A stretch of DNA of 64,000 bases from Plutella xylostella (lineage: Eukaryota > Arthropoda > Insecta > Lepidoptera > Plutellidae): NCBI RefSeq assembly GCF_932276165.1, contig NC_064004.1, positions 5,218,001-5,282,000 of the forward strand, given 5' to 3'. The notes beneath the pieces were generated by a model. The model worked only from the letters and a program-made list of their open reading frames with translations, was not told the origin of the DNA and searched no databases. Made by a program: the position numbers and the translations under genes. Below are positions 41,237 to 52,744 of the stretch, in pieces (the first letter of the stretch is position 1; every line of letters begins with the position of its first letter).

Positions 41237-41269
41237 CGCTTATATGTGCTGATACCCTAAAATATGAAA

Positions 41270-41407
41270 GTATAGTTAGCTGCATACGTAGCTATACACT
41301 TTTGTACCTTGTCAATCTGAAACCGCCTATCAATTCATTGGAACATTGACGGTTCGTCAGTTTGACAAGGTACAGAAGTGTATAGCAACTTATGCAGCTG
41401 ACCGTAC
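41270..41407. mobile_element. Palindromic MITE, GTACAGTCAGCTGCATAAG family, copy 2
   Basis: Arms TAGCTGCATACGTAGCTATA.. and ..TATGCAGCTGACC match copy 1 at 10790-10928, in the opposite internal orientation. Confidence 0.8.
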
Positions 41408-41974
41408 CTACCTTTTACGGAAAACTTTTGTATTTTTGTGTCCATACCCTGCCGAGGCGGAGCGCGTGCCATGTCCTCACCCGTACCAATACCGTGTGAA
41501 TAAGTATCGTTAGATGTTAATTTTAATGTATAATACCTTTAAACTGTATGTATGATAGCCGCTCGCCTCCTCGCTTCCAGAGAGTAGCATTGCCACGAAT
41601 TCTCCCTTCTTCAGTGGAAAAGTCACTTTTTGTAATTTCCTTCTAACAACCTGACTGATATTTAAAATACAAATCTACGAATGATTTTAGAACTTCCTTC
41701 TTTTTTAATTTGGTTTGAAAACCCCAACAGTAAAATAATAATTTTCTGCATTGCTTTTTGGAACACCACCATAAAGAAATAATGACAAAATAATAACTAA
41801 AAAACAGAATTATAGAAATTGATTCCTTTTTTGAAGTTTCCTTTAACTGAACTGCTAAGCTATATTTGATAAAAAAATATCAAAAACAGCCAGTCACACT
41901 AACAAGCCATCTTAAAAAAGGGCATTTGCAGGTATATTATTTGGCCCCACTGCCACTGTTAGCTGGCTGAAAAA

Positions 41975-42055
41975 ACAAACACTCACTCCTTGTACTAATG
42001 TACTCCCTTGCGGGGGTAGGCAGAGATGCATTGCTGCACCCACTTTTCGCCAGCC
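41975..42055 (-). mobile_element. SINE family A, tail only
   Basis: ACTCACTCCTTGTACTAATG.TACTCCCTTGCGGG..GGCAGAG.TGCATTGCTGCACC matches the body end of the copy at 62567-62816. Confidence 0.65.
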
Positions 42056-42705
42056 ACTTCAGCTGGCAGATTTTAAGTATTGTTTCAAACTCATTAGTTA
42101 ATTCTACAAATGATTATAAAATTCTTCTCAAATGGAGCGAGCGGCGTATTATCACATAAAATTATGTTTCTTTGTTACTATTATTATAATAATTGATTAA
42201 CATGTAATTATTAGTTTTATTATTAATTTTAGTTACGTTTAGTTCAATTAGTTTTTCCTCTGTTATTTTTACTTGCATTGTAGCTGGGTAAGCGCTTCCA
42301 TGTAATGTGCTAACTTGGCAGCTGTCGGTATCAAAATATGTACACTGTTACCAGTATCTTTATTAACACAGATTACTGAAATTTATATAGAGCATGTGTT
42401 TTCTTACAAAAAATAATAACATACAGCGTGTTAAAAAAGGTATAGCGCGAAGGGATGACGCATTGTCTTTCTGAATAAGTTTTGTGAAATCGCGAAAGAA
42501 AATACATTTGCTTCTCCATAGAAGCTTGAAGTTACGTGGCTTTTAATCCCATAGTTAAAAGTCAAGTACTATATTTTTTTACCTAATTTCCGAAAGTTGT
42601 TAAGTATGACGAGCTGTGTCTCTTTTGGCTTACTATACCACATTAGCAACTGTATCATTTTATCATGATGCACTCGATCCGCGGACAGTTTTCGATGCCT
42701 GTCAC

Positions 42706-42832
42706 CGCTGCACGGGTCCGTTATCGACGTAGATAAACGTTACTATATCTTGAATCGCGATTAAAACGGCGCTGTGATTGGTGTAACGTATGTTAAACCT
42801 ATCTATCGATGCCGATAACGGATCGGTGCCGC
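42706..42832. mobile_element. MITE, CACGGGTCCGTTATCGACG family, copy 2
   Basis: GCACGGGTCCGTTATCGACG.TAGATAAAC is inverted as ATCGATGCCGATAACGGATC.GGTGCCGC. Confidence 0.75.
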
Positions 42833-43126
42833 GAGGCCTCTGTTAAATCTGTTTGGTTCTTCAGTAATGGGTTGTATACATATTTGATATCTGACAGCTG
42901 TCATTTTGGGCGATCGCTATAGCTAATCACGCGGTTTGGTCTATCGATTGTGTTTTCTTTATTAAAAACTGTTAATTTTTGTATTCAAAATGTCTATGAT
43001 TGTAGAAAACTGATTTTTATGAAAAAAAAAACAGAACCCGACCGTCGTCGGTACAAAATGGTTGCTCAAAATAAACTGCTTTTATAACATAAGTGTGTGT
43101 TTGACCAAATCCATATTTTATAACCT

Positions 43127-43272
43127 TAAGTGCCAATTTCTCATAGTGGGTTAGAGCATAACCAGGGATTATTGCTCGAATTTTGACACATCTGTCAAGA
43201 ATTATGGAGATGACGTATAATTGATCAACCTTTCCCTGGTTTCGATATAACCGACTATGGAGAACTTGGAGC
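43127..43272. mobile_element. MITE, AGTGCCAATTTCTCCAT family, copy 2
   Basis: TAAGTGCCAATTTCTCATAG..; inner TGACACATCTGTCAAGAATT and GGAGATGACG match copies 1 and 3 in inverse orientation; the right end is diverged. Confidence 0.7.
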
Positions 43273-43589
43273 TAAAAACCTACATTGAAGTTCCACAACA
43301 TTTTTTACCCATTTATAAAACAAATATTTCTTTCAGTTTTTATTAATTTTTTCATGAAAAACTTTAGTTTATTGACCAAAATTTGAAAGTAATCTTGACA
43401 ATGATAATTTTGGTTGCGTTATTACCTGTGTGTGAAGAGAGGAGGTGTATTCTCCGTCTCGACTGTCCGCCTGTATTCGCTCATTTTTAATATTAATTAA
43501 ATGCACTGCTATATTAGTTTGTTTTTTTATTTTTATTTATTTAATAGAAACTACGTAACTTGACCTATGCGTAGATGTCACTTTTAAGG

Positions 43590-43752
43590 CAAGGGTCCAC
43601 CTTTCGGCATCGCACACAACGGACGCATCGCATTCATACATTCATAGTGTTCTTGGTATAGAAATTCACACAACTGCGTCCACTTCATCGGCATTGCCGG
43701 CGCCGTTTCTCCATTTATTTATGAAAATCCGCTTGGTCCGATACCGATAGGT
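43590..43752. mobile_element. MITE, CCACCTATCGG family, copy 2
   Basis: Shares ACGGACGCATCGCATTCA, CTGCGTCCACTTCATCGGCA and GCCGTTTCTCCATTTATTTA with the other copies. Confidence 0.75.
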
Positions 43753-43892
43753 ATTAGGGTGAGGCCACACGAGCGTAATTTTGTGAGTTGTGCGCGGGGA
43801 CGAGGGGAGCGAGTAACTTCCCCGCCCCCCTCGTCCCCGCGCACACTTTTCTGCCGCGCACAACTCACAAAATTACGCCTTACCTTTAATCC
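43753..43892. repeat. GC-rich nested hairpin
   Basis: The outer arms GCGTAATTTTGTGAGTTGTG(CGCGG) and (CCGCG)CACAACTCACAAAATTACGC are perfect. The inner arms GCGCGGGGACGAGGGG and CCCCTCGTCCCCGCGC are also perfect and adjacent. It abuts copy 2 of the CCACCTATCGG MITE. Confidence 0.85.
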
Positions 43893-44645
43893 TCTCTTAT
43901 CATTTGTTGTCAATGGCCGCCATAGTCGCATCTTTGGTCAAGTTGCGTGGTTCCTAGTGTACTCTTACTCTCCCTATAGATGTGTTATGCAGGTTTCGTA
44001 ATCAAGTGCCAAACTGTAGCATGTTTTAAGCTTTAACTTGTTTCTGCAATGTTTTGTGGCACTATTCCGTGAGTTACATCTATCGTGATCACGATGAACG
44101 TGATAGAAACTGCAGGATATATGTTATCGATCAACAATCGCAAAAATGTCAGTTGCGAAAGCCTTTGGTTTAATTCGCGAAAAAGTATTATATTATTAAT
44201 ATAAAATGTCGTTTATTGGGGCTGTTTCCACAGGCAAGGAATCGTGACGATACTATCGTTGTATTTCTATATACTCTCATATTATCGCCTATTGCTTTTT
44301 TTGAACAAACGGTCATTGTGTTTTAGACAGTGACAACATGTCTTTTATCCCACAGGTAGCCATTATCCAGACATTAGTGTAACAGGCGTTTATATTAGCG
44401 TGTGTGTGTGCCTAGACTTGCAGAGTTGCGGATAGTTACGTCCTACTGTGACATACGTATTATTGAGTATTACAATAGTTTTGAAAGAATTTTTAAAGTT
44501 GTTGCCTTATGATTATAAATGACTTATGATGATTAATTGAGGAACCAGCGCAGTAATTAACTGACTACTGTAAATAGTAACAAATATATCTACTCAAATT
44601 AAATGATTCCGGTTTTAAAGCAATATAGGTACAGGTGATTTTTTA

Positions 44646-44778
44646 TCAGTGCTCGAGCATGATAATGAGTGCTCGAAATGAATATTTTTTTTTGACATCC
44701 ACTTCAGAAATTAATCTTAATTTGATGTCATTTAAAAAAACCATTGTTATGCCTGAGCAGTCTGAGCACTGATACAAT
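44646..44778. mobile_element. Weak palindromic element, TATCAGTGCTCGAGC ends
   Basis: TATCAGTGCTCGAGC.. and ..GAGCAGTCTGAGCACTGATA are inverted; TTGACATC / GATGTCAT lies inside. Confidence 0.5.
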
Positions 44779-45278
44779 TTCTATCCGTACGAGTACATTA
44801 CACACATAAATATTATAAAAAACAAATACCCAAGTCGCCAAATTCTTATCAACCAAGTCCGCCGCAATCTTTTCTTATTTTTGAAAATTCGACTTTATGC
44901 ACATTAAGCATAAAGCTCTGTGTCCAATACCGCGCCGTAGCGTAGTGCCATGTAAATAGTCGTACCATGTATTATTGTGAATATATCGAGAATTTAATAT
45001 TTTTGCATGAATCATAATTATTGTAAAATGTCCAAATGTTATTGTAGTCAGCGGCGCGGGTCGCTTCCTTCAAAATGCGGTTGTTTCAATGTTACCCTGA
45101 AATATTTACCCTGGGGAAACATGCCTACGCCCAATAATTTACCCTACTATTCGTTTTTACCTAGGGTTGATTCTCAGACACCCTAGGGTGAATTTTCTAG
45201 GGTAACATATCGGAATAGCCGTCATAGTGCTTTAAAACCACCAGCCATTTCTAAAACACCAACATATATATTGAAATT

Positions 45279-45386
45279 AGGGTCTTATTGACAAGTTCAA
45301 GCATCTATCACTTTGAATCTGATAGGAGTAGAAGTATTTAAAAAGCAGTCAAAGTGATAGAGACATTTGTGAGACAATAAGGTCCT
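45279..45386. mobile_element. Short MITE with AGG(G)TCTTATTG ends
   Basis: AGGGTCTTATTGACAA..TCTATCACTTTGA is inverted as TCAAAGTGATAGAGACATTT..CAATAAGGTCCT. Confidence 0.65.
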
Positions 45387-45533
45387 TGCATTTTTAATGT
45401 TATTAAAATTATAGAAAGAATTAGACTGCACTGTTATTAATATAACCTTTGTGCGTTTGTGTGTTGTCCAATATGTGTTTTTTTTTATTTCCTAATAAGT
45501 ACCGGTGAACCGCCATATAGCCTTTAAGGTAAC

Positions 45534-45689
45534 CGACCACCTATCGATACCATATGCAATGGACGCATCGCATTCAGTATTCTTTGTATAGCAATTCACA
45601 CAAGTGCGTCCACTTCATCGGCATTGCCGACGCCGTTTCTCCTTACATTTATGAAATCCGGTTGGTCCGATACGTACGATAGGTGGTCG
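45534..45689. mobile_element. MITE, CCACCTATCGG family, copy 3 with intact ends
   Basis: CGACCACCTATCG at the left is exactly inverted as CGATAGGTGGTCG at the right. This copy defines the family ends. Confidence 0.82.
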
Positions 45690-45738
45690 CTGACCTATCG
45701 CCACAATGCGATATGAAGGTGGCGACACGATAAATGTA

Positions 45739-45939
45739 GTGGGGTAAGACAGTCACCGGGGGATGACTATCAATGTGTAATAATTAGTTATAAGTACCTA
45801 TAAGCTGCTTCATTCTCTAGTTTGTCACTCTCTGGTAAAGTTGGTGGTGGTGAGAGTGACATACTAGAGAATGAAGCTGCTTATAAATAACTAATTATTA
45901 CACATTGATAGTCTTCCCCTGGTGACTGTCTTACCCCAC
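45739..45939. mobile_element. Long-arm palindromic MITE, GTGGGGTAAGACAGTCACC ends
   Basis: Arms of about 85 bp: GTGGGGTAAGACAGTCACC, GACTATCAATGTGTAATAAT, AGCTGCTTCATTCTCTAGT and their complements, around a short GT-rich loop near 45840. Confidence 0.88.
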
Positions 45940-46818
45940 CTTACTTATTAGGATAAATAAATAAAAGTGTTTGAGTGTAGCGGCCCGCGCGGCCATTATT
46001 ATATTGAATTAGACCACACGCCGAACGGCAAAATCTAACGCAATAAACATTTTCTATACGAGAATTACTATTTATAATTAAGTTTTTAATATAAAAATAT
46101 CGCTTAGTGTTGTTAAAATGTGTTCCCTTAATGTCGCCGAGCAGCTCTCAAACTTAATTATATTTTTGCTACAAATGTATAAGTAAAAATAAAAAACACG
46201 CGCCTTACGGCTAGAGTGAAACAATTATTGAAGTGTTGTGTTAGAGAACTTAAACTTAGAGCTCTGAAAACTTAAATTTCCGTATGTGAAATTACATAGA
46301 TGAACCATGAAGGGTTTTTAGATGTTGAAACTTCTGAATGTAAGATTTGTGCCTACATATTCGACTATAGTTTTGCCTCAATGCCCTAACTTAAATTAGG
46401 TATGAAAAATAATCAAAAGAGTAAGTATAATATCTCATGACTTATTTCTATTATAATAGTGTAAAATTAACATCACTTCTGGATAGCCAGTTATGTATGT
46501 ATACCTAACTGATTCGTAATATCTAAAACTGCAGACAGAATAGTTACCCCGCATAGTAACGATTAAGCAACAACAATTAGCATTAACAAACAAGCAATTA
46601 ATAAAATATCAATGTGTTTTGGATGTATAAAAAATACAAAATTTGTGAAATTATTTACGAATGTATTATAATAAAGGTTTTGTTGGTTTTGTTTTATTGG
46701 AAATGCTATTATTTCCCCCTGTTTTGATGTCTATATAGGTACGTGTGGTTGTTAATGTAGAGATCTGTGTAAACGCACTGAAATATATCGAAAAAGTATT
46801 TTATCTGTTGGGCTACTG

Positions 46819-46957
46819 GGGGGTCACTTTTATATGACGAAAAACTAGGTTTCGGATCGCTGCTGCGCGAGCCACGACTATATGTCGTTGTATCAAACGT
46901 GCCGATTGCACGACAGCTCTCGTTCGTTCGTTTTTCGTCAGTATAGGGTAACCCTCC
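46819..46957. mobile_element. MITE, GACGAAAAAC..GTTCGTTTTTCGTC family
   Basis: GGGTCACTTTTATATGACGA.AAAAC is inverted as GTTCGTTTTTCGTCAGTATA.GGGTAACC. Relatives with CTACTGCGCGAGCTACGACT are at 13590-13670, and a half copy is near 48190-48240. Confidence 0.6.
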
Positions 46958-47179
46958 TAATACGGAGATGTAGGTAATTATGCCAGAGTAATTATGTACC
47001 TATGCTCATTTGTTCATATCATTTCACGATTGTATGAAAAATTTTAAGCCGTGATTTCAATTTTGTTAAATTTTACTAAAACATCCTTTCTAACATCACA
47101 TCCCACCCGTATAACAAGTGAATGATGCGAAAACACCAAACTTGAGTTTAGCAGTAGAGCTTTTTATTTTTATCATAGG

Positions 47180-47396
47180 TATAGTGCCACAAACTTATCT
47201 GTTCCGGTGACAGCGAACTAAATTGATCCATATCTCATTACTTACTAATGAATTGTATATTTTAAAACATTAGATGGGTTTATTAACACCGCAAGAGCGA
47301 AATAACAATACGAGCAAACTTAAAATCTTATAGAATTAAGAAATATTAGAGATTTATTTGAGCTGTCACCGGAACAGATAAGTTTGTGGCACTATA
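47180..47396. mobile_element. MITE with 33-bp perfect inverted ends, copy 1
   Basis: TAGTGCCACAAACTTATCTG..TTCCGGTGACAGC is exactly inverted at the right end. TA flanks both ends. A second copy is at 53536-53756. Confidence 0.88.
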
Positions 47397-47849
47397 CTTA
47401 TTTAACCCCCAAATTCATAGAGCTTTTAGAAACTCTACAATAGGCTTAAAATTGACGTTGTCATATACGAACCGTTTGACTGACGTTAAGAGTCGAAACT
47501 CGTGTGTTTTGAAGTGAATTTTAACCTTGTTGTAAATTTACAATACAATACGGTCTATGAATTTGAGGGAAAAACTCTAAAAAGCAATATTTGCAACCTA
47601 AATTTGTATGTTTCATAGCTAACATGGGTGCAAAGCATTGGTTAATAACTCATTTTAGAGTACCCCCGACGTAAAAAGAGGGGTGTTATTCATTATTGAT
47701 GGACCGAAATATTATGTAATGGTGGACACACACACGCTACGAGGAATCGTAACGTTTCGTTACGACTGCATAGTTTTGAAGCTAAATCTATCTAATTTGT
47801 CACTTTGTTTCCGCAATATATAAGGTTCCCTGTAAGAGATCACTCTCAG

Positions 47850-48378
47850 CTATAAGGCCGCCTATTGTACATTCGTTCTAGTCTATAAGTATGTTTTCTG
47901 TGTGTCTGATTTATGTGTTGTTCAATAAAGCAATATTCTATTCTATATGTACGAGCCACGCTGTACATTTGTGTCCGCGTCAGCAGTTTAACCTCACTTC
48001 AGTGTATTTGAGTCAGTATGCCTTTAGCAGTCAACCCGCGTTCTCATTATCAACCTCATATAATTTTAGCAATAATCACTTAGTTTACAATAAATCAGTT
48101 AATCAGTTAAATAGCAGTTATTATTTGATGTTACGTCCCTGGACTGTACACTATTCTATTCTAAATCTTCGGAAAAGCAAATCTGCAACGACTCTATCTC
48201 AATGTGAGAGACAACTCTCGTTCGTTCGTCTATTTAGAGAATGACCCCGCACATAGTCTTCCAGACATGGAGAGATTACTTTTAGTAATAAGGCCGCCGA
48301 TTGTGCTATTTATTTTCTTTTCATTTTTGCAAAACTGTTTCTGTTTGTGTGCAATAAAGAGTATTTTATCTTTATAGT
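47850..48378 (+). repeat. Two tandem LINE-type 3' tails (sense)
   Basis: AAGGCCGCCTATTGT..GTTCAATAAAGCAATATTCT at 47850-47945 and AATAAGGCCGCCGATTGTG..GCAATAAAGAGTATTTTATC at 48285-48378. Both contain AATAAAG near the 3' end, as expected for a retroelement polyadenylation signal. Confidence 0.55.
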
Positions 48379-48615
48379 AACGATTTCACGTAGCGTGTAT
48401 GTGCACCATAAGAAGTATTAACGAGCTACCTCCTCGCCTAGCGCGACCAGTTTGACACCAATATACATACTTTATTGATAGATGTTGACACGGATTAAAT
48501 CTAGCACAGTTTGTTTTGTACTGTAATGTTACGAATACAAGAAATGGTCAATTGTAATTATTGTTCCAAGTTAAGTATATTTTTTTTGTTTTACCTACTG
48601 TAATAGTGAGAAATA

Positions 48616-48762
48616 TACAGGGTGTTGTAAAAAGGGTATACTAAGCCGAAACCTACATGTGCAGCATGGCATATCTAAGCCCGAAACTGAAATCGCGTTT
48701 TTTTTTTATACCAAGCTGCACATGTAGGTTTCGGCTTAGTGCCCTTTTTGCAAAACCCTGTA
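48616..48762. mobile_element. TA-flanked MITE, TACAGGGTGTTGTAAAAAGG ends
   Basis: About 48-bp arms: TACAGGGTGTTGTAAAAAGG, AAGCCGAAACCTACATGTGC and their complements, ending GCAAAACCCTGTA. Confidence 0.85.
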
Positions 48763-49224
48763 GAATACAAAGGTAAAACGATGTTTACCGGAAAAATATG
48801 AAGTCATAATATTTTTCACGATTATTTGTATAAAGATATTTGAAAATCTTATAAAAGTATCTTAAAATCTTAACATTCTTAATCCACATTTATACTCACA
48901 TCCGTATATTGATAACAAAAACGATTGCCTACTTATATCGAAGTGTATGCACATATCTTTGTTTTTCTCTATGGTCCATAACAAATTTATTTCTATAATT
49001 AATAATATAACTTGTTATAAAGTTGTGCTTTTCCGTTTCTTGAATATAATGTTGTGTGGCTGTGCTGTATAAGGACTAGCCATTTCGCCAAGTGCCACAT
49101 TTCGTCACTTTGACTGTAACACACTGTAATGCGATTAAATCAACTTTGAATAGTCTGTTTCTTGTGTTTTATTGCCAATTTTACCCCATAAATGTGTGAG
49201 CGAAGTAAAAAGTGGTGTGTGGAT

Positions 49225-49239
49225 GGGTGTGTGCGTGTG

Positions 49240-49302
<63 letters not shown>
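49225..49302. repeat. (GT)n microsatellite
   Basis: About 38 GT units with two interruptions. Open frames here are an artefact of the repeat. Confidence 0.95.
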
Positions 49303-49306
<4 letters not shown>

Positions 49307-49753
49307 CCTTGACACTATACGCGCCGAGGTATTACAGGTTTGATAGTTTGTCAAACGTTTTCTTGCATACAAATTGGCGCCTCTTGAGACAGCTATCATG
49401 AAACTTTTGACAGATAATATATGCAAGTGACGCAGGAGAAATCGTATTTTTTGTGGTTTTCATAAACTCCAAAAACCCATACTAGACGTAAACTGTATTC
49501 ATTCTTATTTGGCACAAATGGTGAATCTTTGTGTGTCTTTTTAATTAAAATACTATTAATCAAATAAACTACGGGCAAAATAAATGGTTTAATTACGAAA
49601 TCAATCATTTTTGCTTGTAAGTATTTCATTTGTCATTATGTTTTATTTAATAACTTAGTTTTTAAATTAATTCAAATAAAAAGACACTCAAAGACTGCTC
49701 AAAATCTACGACAAGTAAGAAAAAATAGATTATACTGAAATCTGAAATTACCA

Positions 49754-49863
49754 GAAATTACGCAGCTACGACGTTCGTAGGCCTCCGTGCTACGGCGGCT
49801 CGTAGCGCTACGGTCGTAGCACTCGTAGCCATCATTTGCTACGACGCGCTCCCGTAGCACTTA
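49754..49863. repeat. CTACG/CGTAG-rich palindromic repeat, copy 1
   Basis: Dense CTACG and CGTAG pentamers, including CGTAGCGCTACGGTCGTAGC, and GTAGCAC at the end. A second copy lies at 62043-62146 in the opposite orientation. Confidence 0.65.
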
Positions 49864-49867
49864 TAAA

Positions 49868-50277
49868 ATATAAAAACACTCACACCTTGTACTTATGTAC
49901 TCCCTTGCGGGGAGGCAGAGGTGCATTGCTGCACCTACTTTTCGCCAGTGTTTATGTTAGTCCCAATGCTCAGACCAACTACAAAGTAATAGGGGGCGGG
50001 CCTATTGCCATTTTACGGGCACATCCAAGACCCGAGAACAAATATCTGTGTTTAAACAAATATCTGCCCCAGCCGGGAATCGAACCCGGGACCTTCGGCT
50101 CAGTAGTCAGGGTCATTATACTCTGTCCATTATATTATTGGTTTTTAGACAGTTCAATCCCATACATTTTTGACGACTGCAAAGGAAAACCAACTTTACT
50201 TACCAGACATAAGGAAACGTCAAAAATACAATAACATAGTGGAAGCTCTATAACCACTACGCCATTCGGTCGTCTAC
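49868..50277 (-). mobile_element. SINE family A, full copy with 128-bp insertion
   Basis: Same head and body as 62567-62816 on the minus strand. The head is split at 50121-50248 by a 128-bp insertion flanked by TATA on both sides. Confidence 0.75.
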
Positions 50278-50589
50278 ACTTTTAATGAATTCGTAGTTCT
50301 TGTGATTTTTCATAGATAGAAGGGTCGATACCACAAAAAAATTGTCAGTGTTTACCAGTTGTATAGCGCTGTCAAACCCCTAAAAAATGTGTCACGTTTA
50401 GTTTTAAACACTTGTTAAACAATGTTTAAAGTTTTTTGTAGTAGCACAGAAGATGTTTAATTTACTTATAAGAAGTATGAACATATAATAAACAGTTTAC
50501 AAACTTTCCATTTCCCCGGCCTAAATGCGTAATTTGTAAAGTTATTTACCAATCCACTAATGGTTAAAATGATGGTGATACTTTACAAT

Positions 50590-50735
50590 ACAATACCTAC
50601 TCTTTATTTGCACCAAAATAGAACAACATACAAAATAAAACTCAAAAATAAAAGCAGTACAAAAAGGCGGCCTTATTGCTTATAGCAATATCTACCAGAC
50701 AACCTTTGGATGGAAGAGAGTTATAAAAATAGGAT
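50590..50735 (-). repeat. LINE-type 3' tail, GGCGGCCTTATTGC family
   Basis: CAATACCTACTCTTTATTTG..CAGTACAAAAAGGCGGCCTT.ATTGCTTATAGCAAT.TCTACCAGACAACC. Nearly identical copies are at 56973 and 59712. Confidence 0.6.
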
Positions 50736-51029
50736 TAGAGGCTTTACACTCTTTGCAAAGATAGCAAGCGAAGGTGATAGACGCAATTTCGCGGTCAAGG
50801 CGATCCACAGATTTATTTATTTAGAGTAATATTGAAGTACTCAATCCTAGAACAGTACTAATATACCACGTTACTCTTACGGTGAAGGAAAACATCGTGA
50901 GGAAACCTGCACATCAAGATTCTAGATTTCTAGATGTGTACCCTAATTGCATAAAGTCAAAGTCAAAGTCAAATGTTTTTATCCATCGTATAAATATAAA
51001 ATTTTCTGATGAACGTCAATTTTTACAAA

Positions 51030-51410
51030 CTATATACTCTCCGTTCGGATAAGGGGGTACTCATTCAAAAACGGCGATACGGCTCGCGACCTATAACGTG
51101 AGTACAAATGTCCAGCGACAAGCAGGTGACTCGCCGGCGAGTCATCTCTGACTACCCCTTCGAGGATAACCGGATAACAGTCGTGAGTATATATAATTAT
51201 GTATGTATTTCCTAGAAATAGAAACAAAGTAAAAAGCATTAAAAATATGTATACTAATACACAATATACGTAGTTTGTATTCCAAATATTATAACAGTAA
51301 ACATTATTAGATACATGCAGAAGGTCTTTTAAGCCATTTCCACGATTCAAAATATCGATTTGTGATTTCAAAGAGTTAAAACACGAAAGAAGTTCGATTT
51401 TCAACTCCAC
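51030..51410 (-). CDS. Unassigned minus-strand open frame with one hydrophobic segment
   Basis: A 126-codon frame, open further upstream to about 51435, with GTG rather than ATG at its apparent start. The N-terminal 45 residues are mixed and polar (ELKIELLSCFNSLKSQIDIL), then a membrane-helix-like segment YVYCVLVYIFLMLFTLFLFL. The C-terminal third lies in a repeat also seen at 53868-53966. I recognise no family; it may be an exon or chance in AT-rich DNA. Confidence 0.15.
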   Translation of the reverse strand: MELKIELLSCFNSLKSQIDILNRGNGLKDLLHVSNNVYCYNIWNTNYVYCVLVYIFLMLFTLFLFLGNTYIIIYTHDCYPVILEGVVRDDSPASHLLVAGHLYSRYRSRAVSPFLNEYPLIRTESI

Positions 51411-51479
51411 TATGCCTGGTTTTAGGTCTAAAATGCTTCAAGTTACCGGCAGAATTTTAAGAGGGTAGTCTGCAATGAT

Positions 51480-51625
51480 GCATTATTAAACATCATCTCC
51501 TATTGGCGCATGGTTTTGAGTGGGCGTGGTCCAGACTTGGCCCGCCCTGCCTGAAAGCAAGCCACGCCCTCTACTTCAGGACCCTCCTATTGGTGTAGAA
51601 TCAGTAGCGATTGGGCCTTGTGATG
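51480..51625. promoter_or_regulatory. CCAAT/GC-box promoter-like segment
   Basis: CCTATTGGCG (51501), GTGGGCGTGG (51520), CCACGCCC (51562), CCTATTGGTG (51594) and GATTGGG (51610). On the minus strand these read as two CCAATAGGAG boxes with GGGCGTGGC between. A donor-like AAAAGGTAACT follows at 51653. No transcript evidence. Confidence 0.3.
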
Positions 51626-52212
51626 GTTTAGATCGGAGAATAATTGAATTAAAAGGTAACTGGTGTATGAAAAAATGTGCTTAAATGTGTTGTGGAGTGA
51701 GTGCAGTGTTGAAAATTGTGTTATATTGATTTTAATTTTATTCTAATAGACTGAGCTGTAAGTACTATTTTGAGTATTTCTTTATACGTGTATGTTTGAG
51801 ATTCATCACCAACTATAGGAGGTGGCTGTGAAAGTAATTGGCCAGCCAACCAAGGCCTAATCATCTTCAATGCATGACCATTATATAACTTAAATACTAT
51901 ATAACATACCTAACGTTAAAAAACCGTGACAATGAACAGTAAAAGTAGCATAACATAATACACTCACGCCGCCGCCGTGAGTCTCACGGGCAATGAAATA
52001 GTCCCACTCACCAAAAGCTGCCACCAAACAACCTCAATCTTTTCAAATATTTAATAAAAAATTCAACAAAATGTTATTGTTTTTAGTTCATAATACCATG
52101 CTTTGTTAAATGTACTTACAATGTTGCAGAAGGCGTCAAAAAGCTAGCTTTTTCCTTTAAGGAGTAATTTGGTGTTTTTCTCAGTGGAACCTTTTCATTG
52201 CCCCCGTGAGTG

Positions 52213-52490
52213 AATATGACGGCACCGCCGTAGCTTAGGCGGTAGTGATTAAGCTGCTTCCGAAGCTTGGGGCCGCGGGTTCGAATCCCGCCCTGGGCAA
52301 AGATTCGTGTGATGAGCTCTTGTGTTTGCCTTGTGTCTGGTTGTCGATTATCTATTTAATACGTATCTATCTATGTGTCTATGTAGATATATCAGCTGTC
52401 CGACACCCATAACACAGGTTCTGCCTAGCTTAGTGTCGGATGGCCGTGTGTGAGATGTCTCCACATATTATTTATTTATTATTATATAAA
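52213..52490 (+). mobile_element. tRNA-derived SINE family C
   Basis: A box-like TAGCTTAGGCGGTAGTG, B box GGTTCGAATCC, then a body containing TGTCCGACACCCATAACACA.GGTTCTGCC and TTAGTGTCGGATGGCCGTGT, ending in a (TTTA)n-like run. Confidence 0.75.
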
Positions 52491-52744
52491 TAGCTGAGCA
52501 AATTTTGATAAAATATGGCTAAGTACACTTGGGGTAACATTATCAATCAGCCTAAAAAAACAAAACGGAAATCGGTTCAGCCGTTATATAGAAAGCTACG
52601 CTTCCACATACATATACACAGACACGTTTTTTAAACTTATAACACTCCTCTTTTTCCATCGGGTGTTAATAAATGACGGTGTCATTGTTTTTTTTTTGTT
52701 TTATTACTGGTAGGCTTCTGGTAGGTAATTATAATATAGTTACT

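Noticed and set aside
49181..49426. His/Thr- or Cys/Val-rich frames
   Set aside because: Artefacts of the (GT)n microsatellite.
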